Origin: Ichthyophonus hoferi
Taxonomy: Eukaryota; Opisthokonta; Ichthyosporea; Ichthyophonida; Ichthyophonidae
Direction of reading: 5' to 3'
DNA: 25,632 nucleotides
NCBI GenBank assembly: GCA_002751075.1
Contig: NAOQ01000177.1
Coordinates: 17,495 to 43,126 of the forward strand
The translations under genes were made by a program, and so were the position numbers. This document shows, one piece after another, positions 9,755 through 20,517 of the stretch. A model generated the notes under the pieces. It was given only the letters and a program-made list of their open reading frames with translations, was not told the origin of the DNA and ran no database searches. How positions within the stretch are numbered: position 1 is the stretch's first letter; the number at the start of each line of letters is the position of its first letter.

Positions 9755-9960
9755 GGGAATAATAAATAGAGACATAAGTATTCCTGTGACCTATATTTGT
9801 TTAGAAGGAGAGAGAATAATGAATTAAGAGGCATTCTAACATTTCCCTTTGCATACACGGAGTATAGATATGCTGTGACATATTTTTATTACTAAAAGTC
9901 AACAGGACTTGTCTTAGGCAGGATGCCTAAGCAATGTGTTATCTGGACCCGAAACATAGG
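9755..9960 (+). mobile_element. LTR-like repeat family D, fullest copy
   Basis: It begins TGTTGGGAATAATAA, resembling the TGTTG start common in copia LTRs. It continues through CCTGTGACCTATATT, GCATACACGGAGTATAG and CAGGACTTGTC to GGCAGGATGCCTAAGC. Parts match 335-470 and 7497-7620. No internal coding region is identified. It looks like a solo or truncated, aged LTR. The family assignment is inference. Confidence 0.5.
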
Positions 9961-10429
9961 ATCTGAAATGGCTTATTATATAGTTGCAAGATCTCTATCA
10001 TTGACTGGTTCAATTTTGATGGATCATCTTGGATTTTCGTTTAAAACAATAGATTGAACTATTTTTTCAAGCTACGTAGGCAATAATAATTATTCTTAAT
10101 TTTTAAGGCCTATAGCTATATAAATCAATACCGAAATTAATTAAATATTCTTGTTTTACTACTATTTAACTATGATTAGCGTGTTTCGGTCAAGGTTTTA
10201 AAGATGTTGAAGTGTTAGGTGAATCATAATATCGTTGAGATAAACTTAGCTCCATGTCTACCTGCAGAGGACATCACCATTTATAGAAAGATAAATTTAT
10301 ATATACTCACCTGACAGCACTACGGAGTTATAGGGTCACCAGACCATTATATACATTCATATCAATTTCCATTTCCAAATATATCTTGAACTGGATTATA
10401 AGTCCAATATGCTTGCACTGTTAGACATA
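9961..10429. other. Intergenic DNA, nothing recognised
   Basis: No ORF, repeat array or RNA gene is supported. Confidence 0.4.
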
Positions 10430-10930
10430 CTTAAAGTACTTTTTAATACAGGTTAAACAAAACCTTCAATGTATGTATAACATAAATGCTTATTATTCAA
10501 ATGTTGTGGATAAATGTTTGTACTGCAAGTCATTATAGATTCCACTTGCTTAAAAATAAATTTGCCAATAAACTGAAAAACAGAGCAAAGTTTATTACTT
10601 TTCCAATGAAGAGAAACATTAATCATTGTATTGCAAATAAACCTAGTATCTGTTGTACTGAGTTATATCTGGCTGTTGTCGTAGAGCAGTCTAAAGGCTA
10701 ATACTCTAGCTAGTTGCTCCTCAATCTTACATTATTGATAGAAAGATGTGGAAGCCTTTACTTTCTTACCTGGCAATGTGTAGTCAATGTAATAACTATA
10801 ATCTAATTTTGATGTGTATATATGGTTAAGGTATCGTTACTATCAGAAGAAGCAACACCAGACTCAACTGGTCAACCTTTTGGTCAAGTATCTGGATTAT
10901 CTACTTTAACTTCTTTAACAACTATAAACT
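10430..10930 (-). repeat. Dispersed repeat family B, minus-strand copy 3
   Basis: Shares CTAGTATCTGTTGTACTGAG with the 45-bp unit at 2952, GGAAGCCTTTACTTTCTTACC with 3091-3112, and on the minus strand TCTTCTGATAGTAACGATACC with the plus-strand copy at about 1950. It is a decayed copy. The 71-codon plus-strand ORF at 10486-10701 crosses the shared unit and is probably incidental. Confidence 0.55.
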
Positions 10931-12217
10931 TGATACGAAAAATATAAAGAACATGAGTTGGATTCAGGAATGTGGCTTTTTATAACTAGTATACTAGCAT
11001 ATATTTTGCCATGACTAAGCAATGTCTTCAATATTATAAGAAGCCATGTATTTATGCGTTTTTTAATCAAAAACCCGCATTCAAAACACATGATATCTAA
11101 ATTATCAATCGCCAATGTAATTAATTACCCAATTATATTCTAATTTAGACTGTGTGCTACTAACACATTGGAGGGATAAATCTACAATATACTCTTGGTT
11201 CAGAATAAAGCCCATCTGTACATCAATACCACCGACTGTAGATTATAGTTGCTCTAAGAATTACATATGATGAAAATCTATCCATATATCTTTAGAAGTA
11301 CGCAAAACAAATCACCATTTTGGAACAATATGTTAAGGCATAAATTGCTAGATTGAGGATATTAGAGATAGCGGCGATTACTTTTGTATCAATGGTAAAA
11401 TTACAATGGATTTATTAGTTTGTGTAAATGAATCTTAAATGAATTTGGCAATTAATTCCAGTAGTTTTCAAAGAATCAATTGCACACTTTATTTTGCTTA
11501 TTTGGTTCGTATATATAGTTTCTTGAAATTGGCATTACTATTTTAATGAATAACCATATTTATTGGTACCTGATTGGTTTTGTCGCAATTGGTAGCTAAT
11601 TCGGCATTGGCACCCAATTTATTGTGTCAATAGTAAATTATAGTAGTTACATAATACCCCGATATAGCTACTGATTCACGGGTATGATTCATTGAACAAA
11701 TGTGAAAGTCTGACTTCGACCGTTTGTATTTGAGATGCTAATAGCAAGATTACTTCATTGGCCAAGGTTATAGTTGATCAAATACGATTTTCATCAAACT
11801 TTGATCCAATTGGATCAACGTCTATTTTATGATCCTTGCATCTAATCAGTATACATGCCTATGTGGGCTATAGAGCCAAAATACATGATTGTGTAATGAA
11901 ACCAAAGAAACATATTTTGTTTATATTTTAACTTCCTGTTTGCAATCGTCGGTTGCCACGCCAAACGGATGAGGTAATAAGTAAAACATAGACTGAAATC
12001 GAAATCGACTGATATACTTACACATCACATGCATTAATTGTATACATACATTTCCAATATTGTGTAGGTTTAATAGATCATTTCCCTATTATCGTATATA
12101 CTAGCTAAATTCAATACTGATCACAAGCAGATAATAAACAAACATAATAGATTTCATATTCTAATACAAAAAGTTGTAACGTATTACACACGTTCCAACA
12201 TATGTAAGATCAAGAGA
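10931..12217. other. Intergenic DNA downstream of VPS28, nothing recognised
   Basis: A+T-rich; only chance-length ORFs. It would include the VPS28 3' flank at its right end. Confidence 0.45.
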
Positions 12218-12223
12218 TTTATT
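12218..12223 (-). terminator. Poly(A) signal AATAAA of VPS28
   Basis: TTTATT on + reads AATAAA on -, 13 bases past the TAG stop of VPS28. Its position fits a cleavage/polyadenylation signal with a very short 3' UTR. Confidence 0.6.
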
Positions 12224-12236
12224 GACATATTAGCCT

Positions 12237-15200
12237 CTAGCTGTCTCCCTCTCCAGAAAGGAAACGGTGAAATGCACTGTAAGATTGTTCAACGTCAAAG
12301 GCCAATTGGCGAGACTGTTCGTCACTGAGTTCATCTGATGCTTTCATTTGATTGGTTACTAGAAGCCTGCGAAATAGATTAGATTAGATTAGATTAGATC
12401 ATATTGGACTCGATTATATTATATTGCTGCATACATATTATCTTATATTATTATATACGTGCTAATGTAAACATCCATGTAAAAATATGCGTGTCTGTGC
12501 TAGAGAACAGAAGATAAAGATAGACAAGTCGATGGAAACAACCGCACCATATAACATACGATATCATTGATTAGATCAATACAATATAGTATCACTTATA
12601 TTGGACATTAGGCTGTCTTATATTTTCTTACATTATTTATATCTTATAGTGCGTTATAAAAGTGGTATACATGCCATGACCCCAGGAGTGCCATTTGTTA
12701 CCTAATCCAACGTATATATATTATATCAAGCATATACAAGAGGCTCTCTACAAAGTATCAATTCTACCCGACTAGACTGCAATGGACCACTCAAATCTTA
12801 GTTATCTACTAATAAATACACATTAGATTGCAATTCGTAAAAAAAAAACGTCGAAGTGTCAATGTACCATTGAATAGATCGAGAGGGAGAGGGAGAGGGA
12901 GAGGGAGAGTGCCATATTTTAGAAAAAAAACACTATCCACCCATCCATCCATACATACATGAATATGTTATATGAATTATAAGCGCATAGAAAATATGCA
13001 CAGGACATGAAAATATGCATAGAGCAAGCCAATTAACAGGCACTTAATTTAAATAAATAAATAATTAACGGGCTTGCATACCATTCACGGATCTTAATCT
13101 TGCTGAGGAAGTCAGAGGGTAATGACTTTATACGATTCATGCTCTCCAATAGGTCATTTAAACGGGGATGTACGTCATCAACGGCTAGCATACCCAACTT
13201 AACCATATCCAATACTGTGATAAAACACTAAGGGAGAATAATGATTGGAACATTAATCGTAGTATAGAAATTAAATGTATTATATCCTATATTTTATAAA
13301 TGTAAATAATATTTGTATAATAGTATGATAGTATGGTAGTATGTATGTAGTTACCGCATAGAAATGCATTTATTTATACAATCAATATACATAATTATAT
13401 TTATCTAACCAATACACATTGTATTTATATAATTAAAGCACTGAATTGTATGCATGTATGCAACTAATATAGTTACTATCTAAAAACTGGGCCAGACTAG
13501 ATTTAGATATGAACGACATAACGTAAACTGTTACTTACATATTTATATTTTATAGACAGTATTGTATTGGTTAATTAAAATATAGATGTAATATGTGCAC
13601 GTACATATATCAGTACTTATTATTCATTAAGAGATCGCACTATAGATTAATACATGAACATAAATAAATAAAAGGTTAATTAGGATTGGCAAATAACACT
13701 AATATCATATTGGTGACTAAATATTATATTAGTGGTCAATGATTCTATAAGTGAACACACAAGTCCATTATCTCATAGGATAATATTAATTAAAACCAAT
13801 GGGAGGGCTGATATGGCCTGCCCAATAGGAAAATAGTATTAAGTATTAGAGCAATCATTAATTAAAGATGTATTAAGATCAATAGGAGGGAAATATTAAA
13901 ATTAAACAAACCATATTGTCGTCATTAATATACCCAGTTTTTAAAAGTACCCAATGGGAAATATGCAATCAAACCAGTAAAATGGGTTCATTAAAATTAA
14001 AATTAAACATACCATATTTCATAACATATACAGTAAGTTTTTTAAAACATCGAATAGGAAAGATGTATTAAAACTAAACACACCACAATTTCTTCACACA
14101 TATAGTAATTTTTGCAAAGTATGGATTAGGAAAAAATGCAATAAAATATTAAAAGCAGTAAAAAGGGGAGAATTAAAATTAAAATTGAAATTAAACATAC
14201 CGACACAGTTTCGGCCACATACATGGTAAGCTTCTTCTGCTCGCCCTCACCCACCCCCCCATGCTCTACAGTAGCAGGCACCCCAATGTTAAGGCGACTG
14301 AGGGCAGCCGGACAGCTGAGCTGAAACATGATCGGGTGTGAGAAAGTCATCAGAAAGACAGGCCTGCTTACAGATACAAGTATACTAGTTGGTCTGGTTT
14401 AGAAGGACATGTTATAACCTGATATAGCTTACAGTATGTTATAGTATATTGCATTATACTGCATTTATTATGCATTCCTTCAGGAGGGCTACCAAGGCAG
14501 ATCACATAATAAACAGCATATTAAAACATACCATAACCTACCATAACCTACTATAACATACTACATATAGTAATTCTCTACGATATCCTACCATGTCCTA
14601 CTAAAACAGGAACAATCTACTATAACCTACTATAATATCCTATATATAGTAATATCCTACGACATCCTTCTATAACATACTATATATAGTAATACCAAAC
14701 GATATCCTACTATAATATACTATAACATACAATAGATAGTAATACCCTACCATATCCTACTATATTATACTACATATAGTAAAATCCTACCGTATCCTAC
14801 TATATCCTACTATATCCTACTATATCATACCTTATATTCTTTCATAAAAGCCTCCAGCGAGGGAACATCATCTTTAAGAAGGTTCATGCAGGTCTTGAAT
14901 TGTGCAATCAATTTTTCACAGGCTGGTGTATACCTGAAGGGAAGAGAAAATGAAGATGGAAATGATAATCGCTATATGGCAACAATTACTGCACTATATG
15001 ATGTATTGTATTGTATTATATTGCATAGTATTGTATTAAATAATATTAAATTATATTATATTATACTATACTATACGATAGTACACTATACTATATCAAA
15101 ATACATTATACTATATTATAGTATATTATTAATAGAAGCAAACATGCATATACACATACATATATACATACTCTCTTGGTGTGATGGAGTCCTTAATATA

Positions 15201-16184
15201 TGCCTTTTCCAGGTGTTCCATAGTTTGAATAATAGCAAACAGATCGGCCATGTTATCGTATTTCTCTCGTTCTTGGTTATTCTTATACAGTCTGACCTCT
15301 TGTGCCAGATGTGCGGTTGAAACATCTATATAGATATAGGTATGTGTGTATGTATGTGTAAGTGTATATGTAAGTGCATGCATGTGCAAGGGTTGAAAAC
15401 CTGTTATTGGTATATGGTATATAGTACAAGTGTGTAATGCAAAAAGTATACAGACTCAAGTGACTCTGTGGGTCCATGAGGTTAGGAATGGATAGGTTGG
15501 GGGTACCCAGAAGCTGATATATGGTATATTTTAGTATAGTATAGTATAGTATGGTATGTTATGTTAAGATATAGTGCAATATCGTATAATATAATGGAAC
15601 ATAATTCAATTTAATCAAATATAAGTACACATAAACAAAAACTTACAAATACACATTGGTTAGTTTAATGTAAATGCCCTAAAACCACAATGCATCCATC
15701 TACAACCATCTTTGTAAACAAACTCTGTTGTGAAATAAAACATAAATCAAATACCTTAGCACATACTAATATATACTTGTAAAATATAATTCTATTCAGT
15801 CATCACTACAGAATAGTATAGTATAATACAGCATAGTATATGCCTCACACCACTATAGTAGTAAAGTACAATGGCATTTAGTTATTACTATAGTATACTA
15901 TAGTATATGCACTACACTACTTAATAAAAAGGATTTATACAAGTTGGAACCCATACTTTCTTGTAATATGAAAAGGTGCAATAACATGCAGGTAGAGAAG
16001 AAATGAAAACGGTATCAAACAAGATAGCATAAAAATGTGGCAACAGTACAAGTATCTTTCAAAGCATTAGTCTAGTACTATACCATATACCATGTACTGT
16101 TATGGTAAATGAATAGAAAGATTAGTTCATAATCAATAGAGGATACAGTCTCGGAATTAATTACAAGTTCCTGTGGTTGGGCTT

Positions 16185-16218
<34 letters not shown>

Positions 16219-16556
16219 GACATATATCCAACCTTATTTTATTATTATCTGCTAATACTATATCATATTATATTATGTTGTTAAGTGTAAATAAGTTAAT
16301 TTTAATAAGAGAAAACTGATGATAATAAAGCCCATTTGAAAACATAAAAAGAAAAACCATATTTACCATTTCCTGCTATAGTAGGCTTAGGGCTGTAAAC
16401 AGCACCATAGCTAGCATTGTTGGCAGAAGCATTTTGCTGATCATAGGGAATAGGAGCGGGAGGCAGGGGCCCACGGCTGTAGTCTGACCCTGTGCTAGGG
16501 GTGTGCCAGAGTTGATTTTGATCCATATTGTTGTTGTTGTTGTTGCTGTTGTACAT
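12237..16556 (-). CDS. VPS28: VPS28, ESCRT-I subunit, six exons
   Basis: VPS28 is a subunit of ESCRT-I, with VPS23/TSG101 and VPS37. It sorts ubiquitinated cargo at endosomes, and its C-terminal helical bundle recruits ESCRT-II. Exons (minus): 16556-16367, 15325-15172, 14933-14831, 14320-14201, 13227-13082, 12366-12237. Donors are GTAAAT, GTATGT, GTATGA, GTATGT, GTATGC; all acceptors are AG; all phases agree. The product is 280 residues (human 221). Residues 1-63 are an Asn/Pro-rich extension with no family match. Residues 70-165 form the ESCRT-I core ([60 protein letters not shown]). [10 protein letters not shown] is a linker, and about 180-280 is the C-terminal domain ([20 protein letters not shown] ... 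[20 protein letters not shown]). The start is the ATG at 16556; the second ATG, 16526, would drop ten residues. An open frame further upstream has no ATG. No defect is seen. Confidence 0.95.
12367..13081 (-). other. VPS28 intron 5
   Basis: 715 bases, phase 2, GTATGC...GCAG. Contains a (TAGAT)n run at 12374-12399 next to the acceptor and a GAGAGG repeat at 12881-12909 (purine-rich on +, polypyrimidine on the transcribed strand). Confidence 0.9.
13228..14200 (-). other. VPS28 intron 4
   Basis: 973 bases, phase 0, GTATGT...TTAG. The half next to the donor is built of decayed tandem copies of the exon 4/intron 4 junction (see the repeat at 13790-14235). The rest is A+T-rich. Confidence 0.9.
13790..14235. 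repeat. Tandem units derived from the exon 4 donor region
   Basis: On +, the real exon end reads AAACATAC|CGACACAGTTTCGGCC then ACATACATGGTAAG. Upstream units repeat this pattern: AAACATACCATATTTCATAAC..ATACAGTAAG (about 14005-14040), AAACACACCACAATTTCTTC..ATATAGTAA (about 14077-14113) and AAACAAACCATATTGTCGTC (about 13903-13923). Units also share CCAATGGGAAATATGCAAT or CGAATAGGAAAGATG-like starts. Unit length is about 70-110 bases. More decayed units reach about 13790. Confidence 0.65.
14321..14830 (-). other. VPS28 intron 3 with a palindromic TATA/CCTAC array
   Basis: 510 bases, phase 0, GTATGA...TTTCAG. From the donor inwards (14525-14830) it consists of ACTATATATAGTAAT and GATATCCTACTATA-like units with five or more partial copies. 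The array begins at the splice donor itself. Confidence 0.9.
14934..15171 (-). other. VPS28 intron 2
   Basis: 238 bases, phase 2, GTATGT...TTCAG. Bases 15000-15125 are a degenerate ATTGTATTATA repeat. Confidence 0.9.
15326..16366 (-). other. VPS28 intron 1
   Basis: 1041 bases, phase 1, GTAAAT...TATAG. Contains a TATGTGTG-type run (15330-15385), ATAGTATAGT runs (15525-15600 and 15810-15915) and an (AT)n tract at 16187-16215. No ORF is supported in it. Confidence 0.85.
16187..16215. repeat. (AT)n microsatellite
   Basis: About 14 perfect AT units inside VPS28 intron 1. Similar tracts lie at 17851-17871 and 23960-23982. Confidence 0.95.
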
Positions 16557-16852
16557 GTGTGAAATCTTTCCCACAGTGGAAAATAAGTTAAGCTGGTAAT
16601 TTTTGTCTAAGCCTTTAGGTTAATAATATAGTAATATAATAATATAATGATATACACTAAGTATTTATTAGAATATGTAGTTAGATTAGGCCTTGAAACT
16701 AGTTATAACGTGTGTTCCAACAGAAACATAATAGAAACAACAGATAGATACAATTGGTATTATATTTTTATAATTAAATATAATTAATTATATTACTATT
16801 TATTTTTTGTATAGTATTTGACGCGGCTCTTGGTTCTAATCACATATTTCTG

Positions 16853-17060
16853 ACTAGGCGAAAACCAATTAATTTGCGATTAACCAACATTTTTGTGATT
16901 AGTAGGAATTAATTAATAATTCATTAATATTATTGGTGATTGGCAGTAATTAATCAGTGATTCATTAACACTATTTCCGCTGATTAGTAACGACTAATTT
17001 GTAATTCATTAAAAGTATTAGTGATTCATAAAGATTAAGCTGTAATTAATGTTAATTAAT
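16853..17060. repeat. A+T-rich minisatellite of about 43 bp, upstream of VPS28
   Basis: Four to five imperfect units with the pattern GTGATTAGTAGGAATTAAT...AATTCATTAA.ATTATTG. Unit starts are near 16893, 16933, 16977 and 17020. Units carry ATTAATTA and TTCATTAA, which can form short hairpins. It lies about 300-500 bases upstream of the VPS28 start. No regulatory role can be shown. Confidence 0.65.
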
Positions 17061-17394
17061 TACAATTATTACCGATTAATTTTAAATTAAATAGCACTCT
17101 TTACTACTATTAATAAGTAAAATAGACCTATTGGAATAATTAAAAAAGCTTAAAATTGATTCGCTAAAAACAAATTAGCCATTAATCATACTAATCTGAT
17201 TAATCTCTGATTAATGACTTTCCAACTACACTGCAACATTTATTTTAGACGAGAATGTTGCAGTTACATTTTCAATTAGTATACCACATAGCCTGAGTAA
17301 ACATGTTATGTAATTAGCATTAATATATATATGTATTGCCCTCTACACAAATGTTTATAAGTTTATTGCACAAGCCAGTCTCATTACATAAGTA
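17061..17394. other. Intergenic DNA, nothing recognised
   Basis: A+T-rich, with further GATTAAT words near 17175-17220 that may be decayed minisatellite units. Confidence 0.35.
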
Positions 17395-18240
17395 ATGGAA
17401 ATTATGTTGCGAGACCGTTAACTCCGAATGAATACGTTGTTCAGCCGAAGTTCTGGTAACAAACGCATCATGAAATGATTGGTTCAATATTAGTTGATTG
17501 TTGAATGTTTTCAATTAAGTCGATTTGTCAATACATAGAATGTGAGCACTTACATTAATGAATAGGCTAAAAAGCCGCCATTTGTATGAGAACACAATGG
17601 TATCAGATCATCAAAACAAGTATAAATAATTCCAGAATTCCAATGGGCCTCGGTGATCTTCTATAAATTGTATTGGCCAATAAGGATCATCACGATAGGT
17701 CCCATCAGTGATGTAATTGACATCATGAGTACAGCTATGATTGGCACCGTAATATGCGGATGTTGCGGAAAGGATAAAAGCAACGGAAATAACTAATAAT
17801 AAACACGAGTAATAACATTTCAACCCTTGCAAAACAAAGTTTTGCATTTCTTATATATATATATATATATACTTTATTTTATTGATTAGAAGATACTTGG
17901 CCTGTATTCTATAATCTTTGTATCGTTATTATAATGTCTATACCACCATTGGCACTCACGCTTGTACTCAATAATCACTGCCCAGATCTCTCGCCTCTCC
18001 AGGACTTACTAATTGATAATAGTTATTTACATCGTAATATAGCACCTGTTACCGATCGGACTCATTGTGAAACATCTGCATTATGCATTAGCAACTAAGC
18101 GCGTCAAAGTGTCGATTCCCTTTAACCTAGAACAGAGGTATCATTAATATCGGAGAGTTTGCATACATGCCTTCTATTAGACCTACCATTTCAGCTCAGC
18201 CTTGAGGAAGGATCGGATCAATTAACTATTTCCAACGCGA
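17395..18240 (+). mobile_element. LTR-like repeat family A, second long copy
   Basis: Left part (GCGAGACCGTTAACTCCGAA, then TCGATTTGTCAATACATAG and GGGCCTCGGTGATCTTCTA) matches 1515-1760. The right part (AATGTCTATACCACCATTGG, CCTAGAACAGAGGTATCATT, ATACATGCCTTCTAT) matches 9308-9600. An (AT)n tract lies inside at 17851-17871. The copy is diverged and old, with no coding region of known type. Minus-strand ORFs within it (17320-17514, 17611-17847) are judged by-products of the repeat. Confidence 0.6.
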
Positions 18241-20130
18241 GCACAGAAAAAAATGCTTCAACGAATAATCAAACATTAATAAAAAGATTACTATAAAATA
18301 TATGCAAATTTTCGTGCTACTTTCAATTTTAATTGAACAAATAGTACAGCCTGTATATTAAAAACATTTGGTATGTAATGTCTTGACGTAATTATGGCAT
18401 AGCATAGCATGATTATCAGTGATAATAAACAATCTATGACATTCCAGCATTGCATTCCAACAGATCACCTGTCGAATTGAGTCGTAAACCAATATAATTC
18501 TACTATTTTGGAGCTTGGTTTTTTTCACCCATCATTTAGATGAAACTTTGGTTTTTGATGTTTATGCGATCCAATATAAATCAAACCTTTTAAATAAATC
18601 CATTGGCTTAGTTAATTATTATAATTAAATGTGTTTACTCATTGGGGAATCATAATTGTACAATGCTAGTAAATTGGAAATTGGGGTCTATAATGGGGCA
18701 TTCATTTTACTCATAACTATAAATTAGAATTAAACCTATAATTAGAATTAAAATTTCTACTTAGCTATCCTCTATTATTATATTAAATAAGTGCAATAAA
18801 ATTACACAAAACTATTAATACAGTTCTAATCAACTGTGCAAGATTTTAACTACAAGTTATTTGCTTCCTCTGGGAGTCACAGACAGGACTTGAAAACTAT
18901 CTTGGGAGTGATTTTTTGAAAGGAGCCCTGATAACGCTGTAAATTATGTGGATCGCGTCAACCTAATAATATTTTGCCAAATTTTACATTTAATTGTAAT
19001 ATATGTACGGCAATACAACTAATTATTTATTAGTATGGCTAGAAATATATTTTATTTACTGTATTTCCCGAATGTACCCAAGAAGTCGGGAGATATATTT
19101 TCGCTCACTTTACATATTTCCACGTGACTTTGCCTTATAGCCCCTGTTTACAACTTACTAAAGGTCTATGCTTAAAGCTTTTTTTTTTTTTTTGTAAAAC
19201 ATACTTAAAAATTATAAAAAATAAAAAATATAATGTTTTTTTTTTCTAACTACCATGTTTATGAAAATTCCAATAGTCTGTCAATATTCAGTGCCATCTT
19301 ACATCATATCATGCTACTTATTTAGCGAGCTTTATTAGCGTGTTTCTATTAGTTTATTGATAATCACATCTGATAATATGGCATAATCATCTATCAATCA
19401 AGTTATAAAGGATAATACCTGGTATACTTCATAATTCAAATAAAAAACCTATTATTTCATTTTATAAAATTAATAAATAATAAGAAATATCAATAAATAT
19501 TAATATATTTTTATCATTTATTAAATCTTTACAACATATCATTAAAAACGGTTATACAGTTCAATACACGAATAGGAGTAGGTATTTTAGAATGATTTTT
19601 AATTAAATTACGAGATTTAGACGCCCCCCCCACTATTAAAGATGAAATAGTTTGTATTTCTAATAAAAATATTTATCAATTCAATATTTTTCAAAATAAG
19701 CCTATTTCTATAAAATATACATTATAATAATATTTACTAAGAGTTTTAACAATGTTTAGTTAAGTTTTATATAAATAAATAAAAACGTATATAAATATTC
19801 AATATTCTTTGAATATTAGAAAATATAATATTAGCAGGCTAAGGGGACTAATTGACACAGATGACAACTATATATTAGTTATAATTTCACTGGCTGCTAA
19901 AAAGAAAACAACAGTTATACCGATTGGATATAGTCACTTTTATTATACTGTATATTATACTGTACTGTGCTATATACTACTCTATGCACAGGCATATATT
20001 TATCTACGCATATATGTATCTACATATACTTTATCTAATTTTTATACATAAATCCAAGGAAGTGCATACATACCACAAATATCCGCTACCGCAAATATCC
20101 GCTTTTGAATGTTAACTTTAAGCCAAAGAC
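18241..20130. other. A+T-rich intergenic DNA, no gene recognised
   Basis: Includes a poly(T) run near 19180-19193, an extremely A+T-rich stretch 19430-19800, and a run of nine C at about 19624-19632. The overlapping ORFs at 19809-20115 are of low complexity and chance length. Confidence 0.4.
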
Positions 20131-20517
20131 ATGCAACCAACCACAGATTTTACACCTAACAAGTGTGCTCAGAGCTATGATCCCTTACCCGAACAGAAAA
20201 AGAAGGGGTCATCAAATTTACAACCATATAGATGGAGTACTGAGGATGTGCGTCGTATTAATGCCTTATTCCCCTCTACACTTACCCCCCCTCCTTCTCT
20301 CAACTCGTCTTGTCCCACCTCATGTTTGACATCACCAGTGAATTCCAGACGACCTAATAATTTCAATACCCTCACGGCATTACCGCCTAAAAACGTCACT
20401 TATTTGCTAAGTCATTTAGAAGCACAGCTAGAGGAAAGGGTACCGGTAATGTCAGAAGAGCATAGAAAGGGGGCCTCTCAAGCGGTGTTTTATTCCAGTG
20501 CATTTTCGCCATTTTAA
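20131..20517 (+). CDS. Orphan ORF, 128 residues, single exon
   Basis: A complete ORF from ATG 20131 to TAA 20517, with an in-frame TAA just before the ATG, so this start is the only one unless an upstream exon exists. Base composition is much closer to balance than the flanks and the codons look used. The protein is soluble and basic to neutral. Residues 1-40 are polar with a KKKG cluster, 45-80 are Pro/Ser-rich (STLTPPPSLNSSCPTSC), and 85-128 look helical and end aromatic (NVTYLLSHLEAQLEERVPVM, then QAVFYSSAFSPF). There is no signal peptide or membrane span. A possible AATAAA lies at 20783-20788. I do not recognise the family. The shape, a disordered linker then a short conserved-looking helix, would fit a small adaptor or complex subunit, but that is a guess. 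Confidence 0.55.
   Translation: MQPTTDFTPNKCAQSYDPLPEQKKKGSSNLQPYRWSTEDVRRINALFPSTLTPPPSLNSSCPTSCLTSPVNSRRPNNFNTLTALPPKNVTYLLSHLEAQLEERVPVMSEEHRKGASQAVFYSSAFSPF

Noticed and set aside
10486-10701. 71-codon plus-strand ORF
   Set aside because: Crosses the 45-bp unit of family B and is not kept as an open frame in the other copies.
14886-15320. 144-codon plus-strand ORF
   Set aside because: Shadow of VPS28 exons 2 and 3 on the other strand, joined through a low-complexity intron repeat.
16557-16574. Upstream extension of VPS28 to a GTG
   Set aside because: GTG is not an expected start in a fungal nuclear gene. The ATG at 16556 is used instead.
17594-17605. TGGTATCAGATC, resembling a tRNA-iMet primer binding site
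   Set aside because: Family A homology continues on both sides of it, including in the copy that would be a 3' LTR, and other copies lack the word. Probably coincidence.
17611-17847. Minus-strand ORF with a signal-peptide-like start
   Set aside because: It lies wholly inside LTR-like family A, and the matching sequence in other copies is explained by DNA homology. No sign of a real secreted protein.
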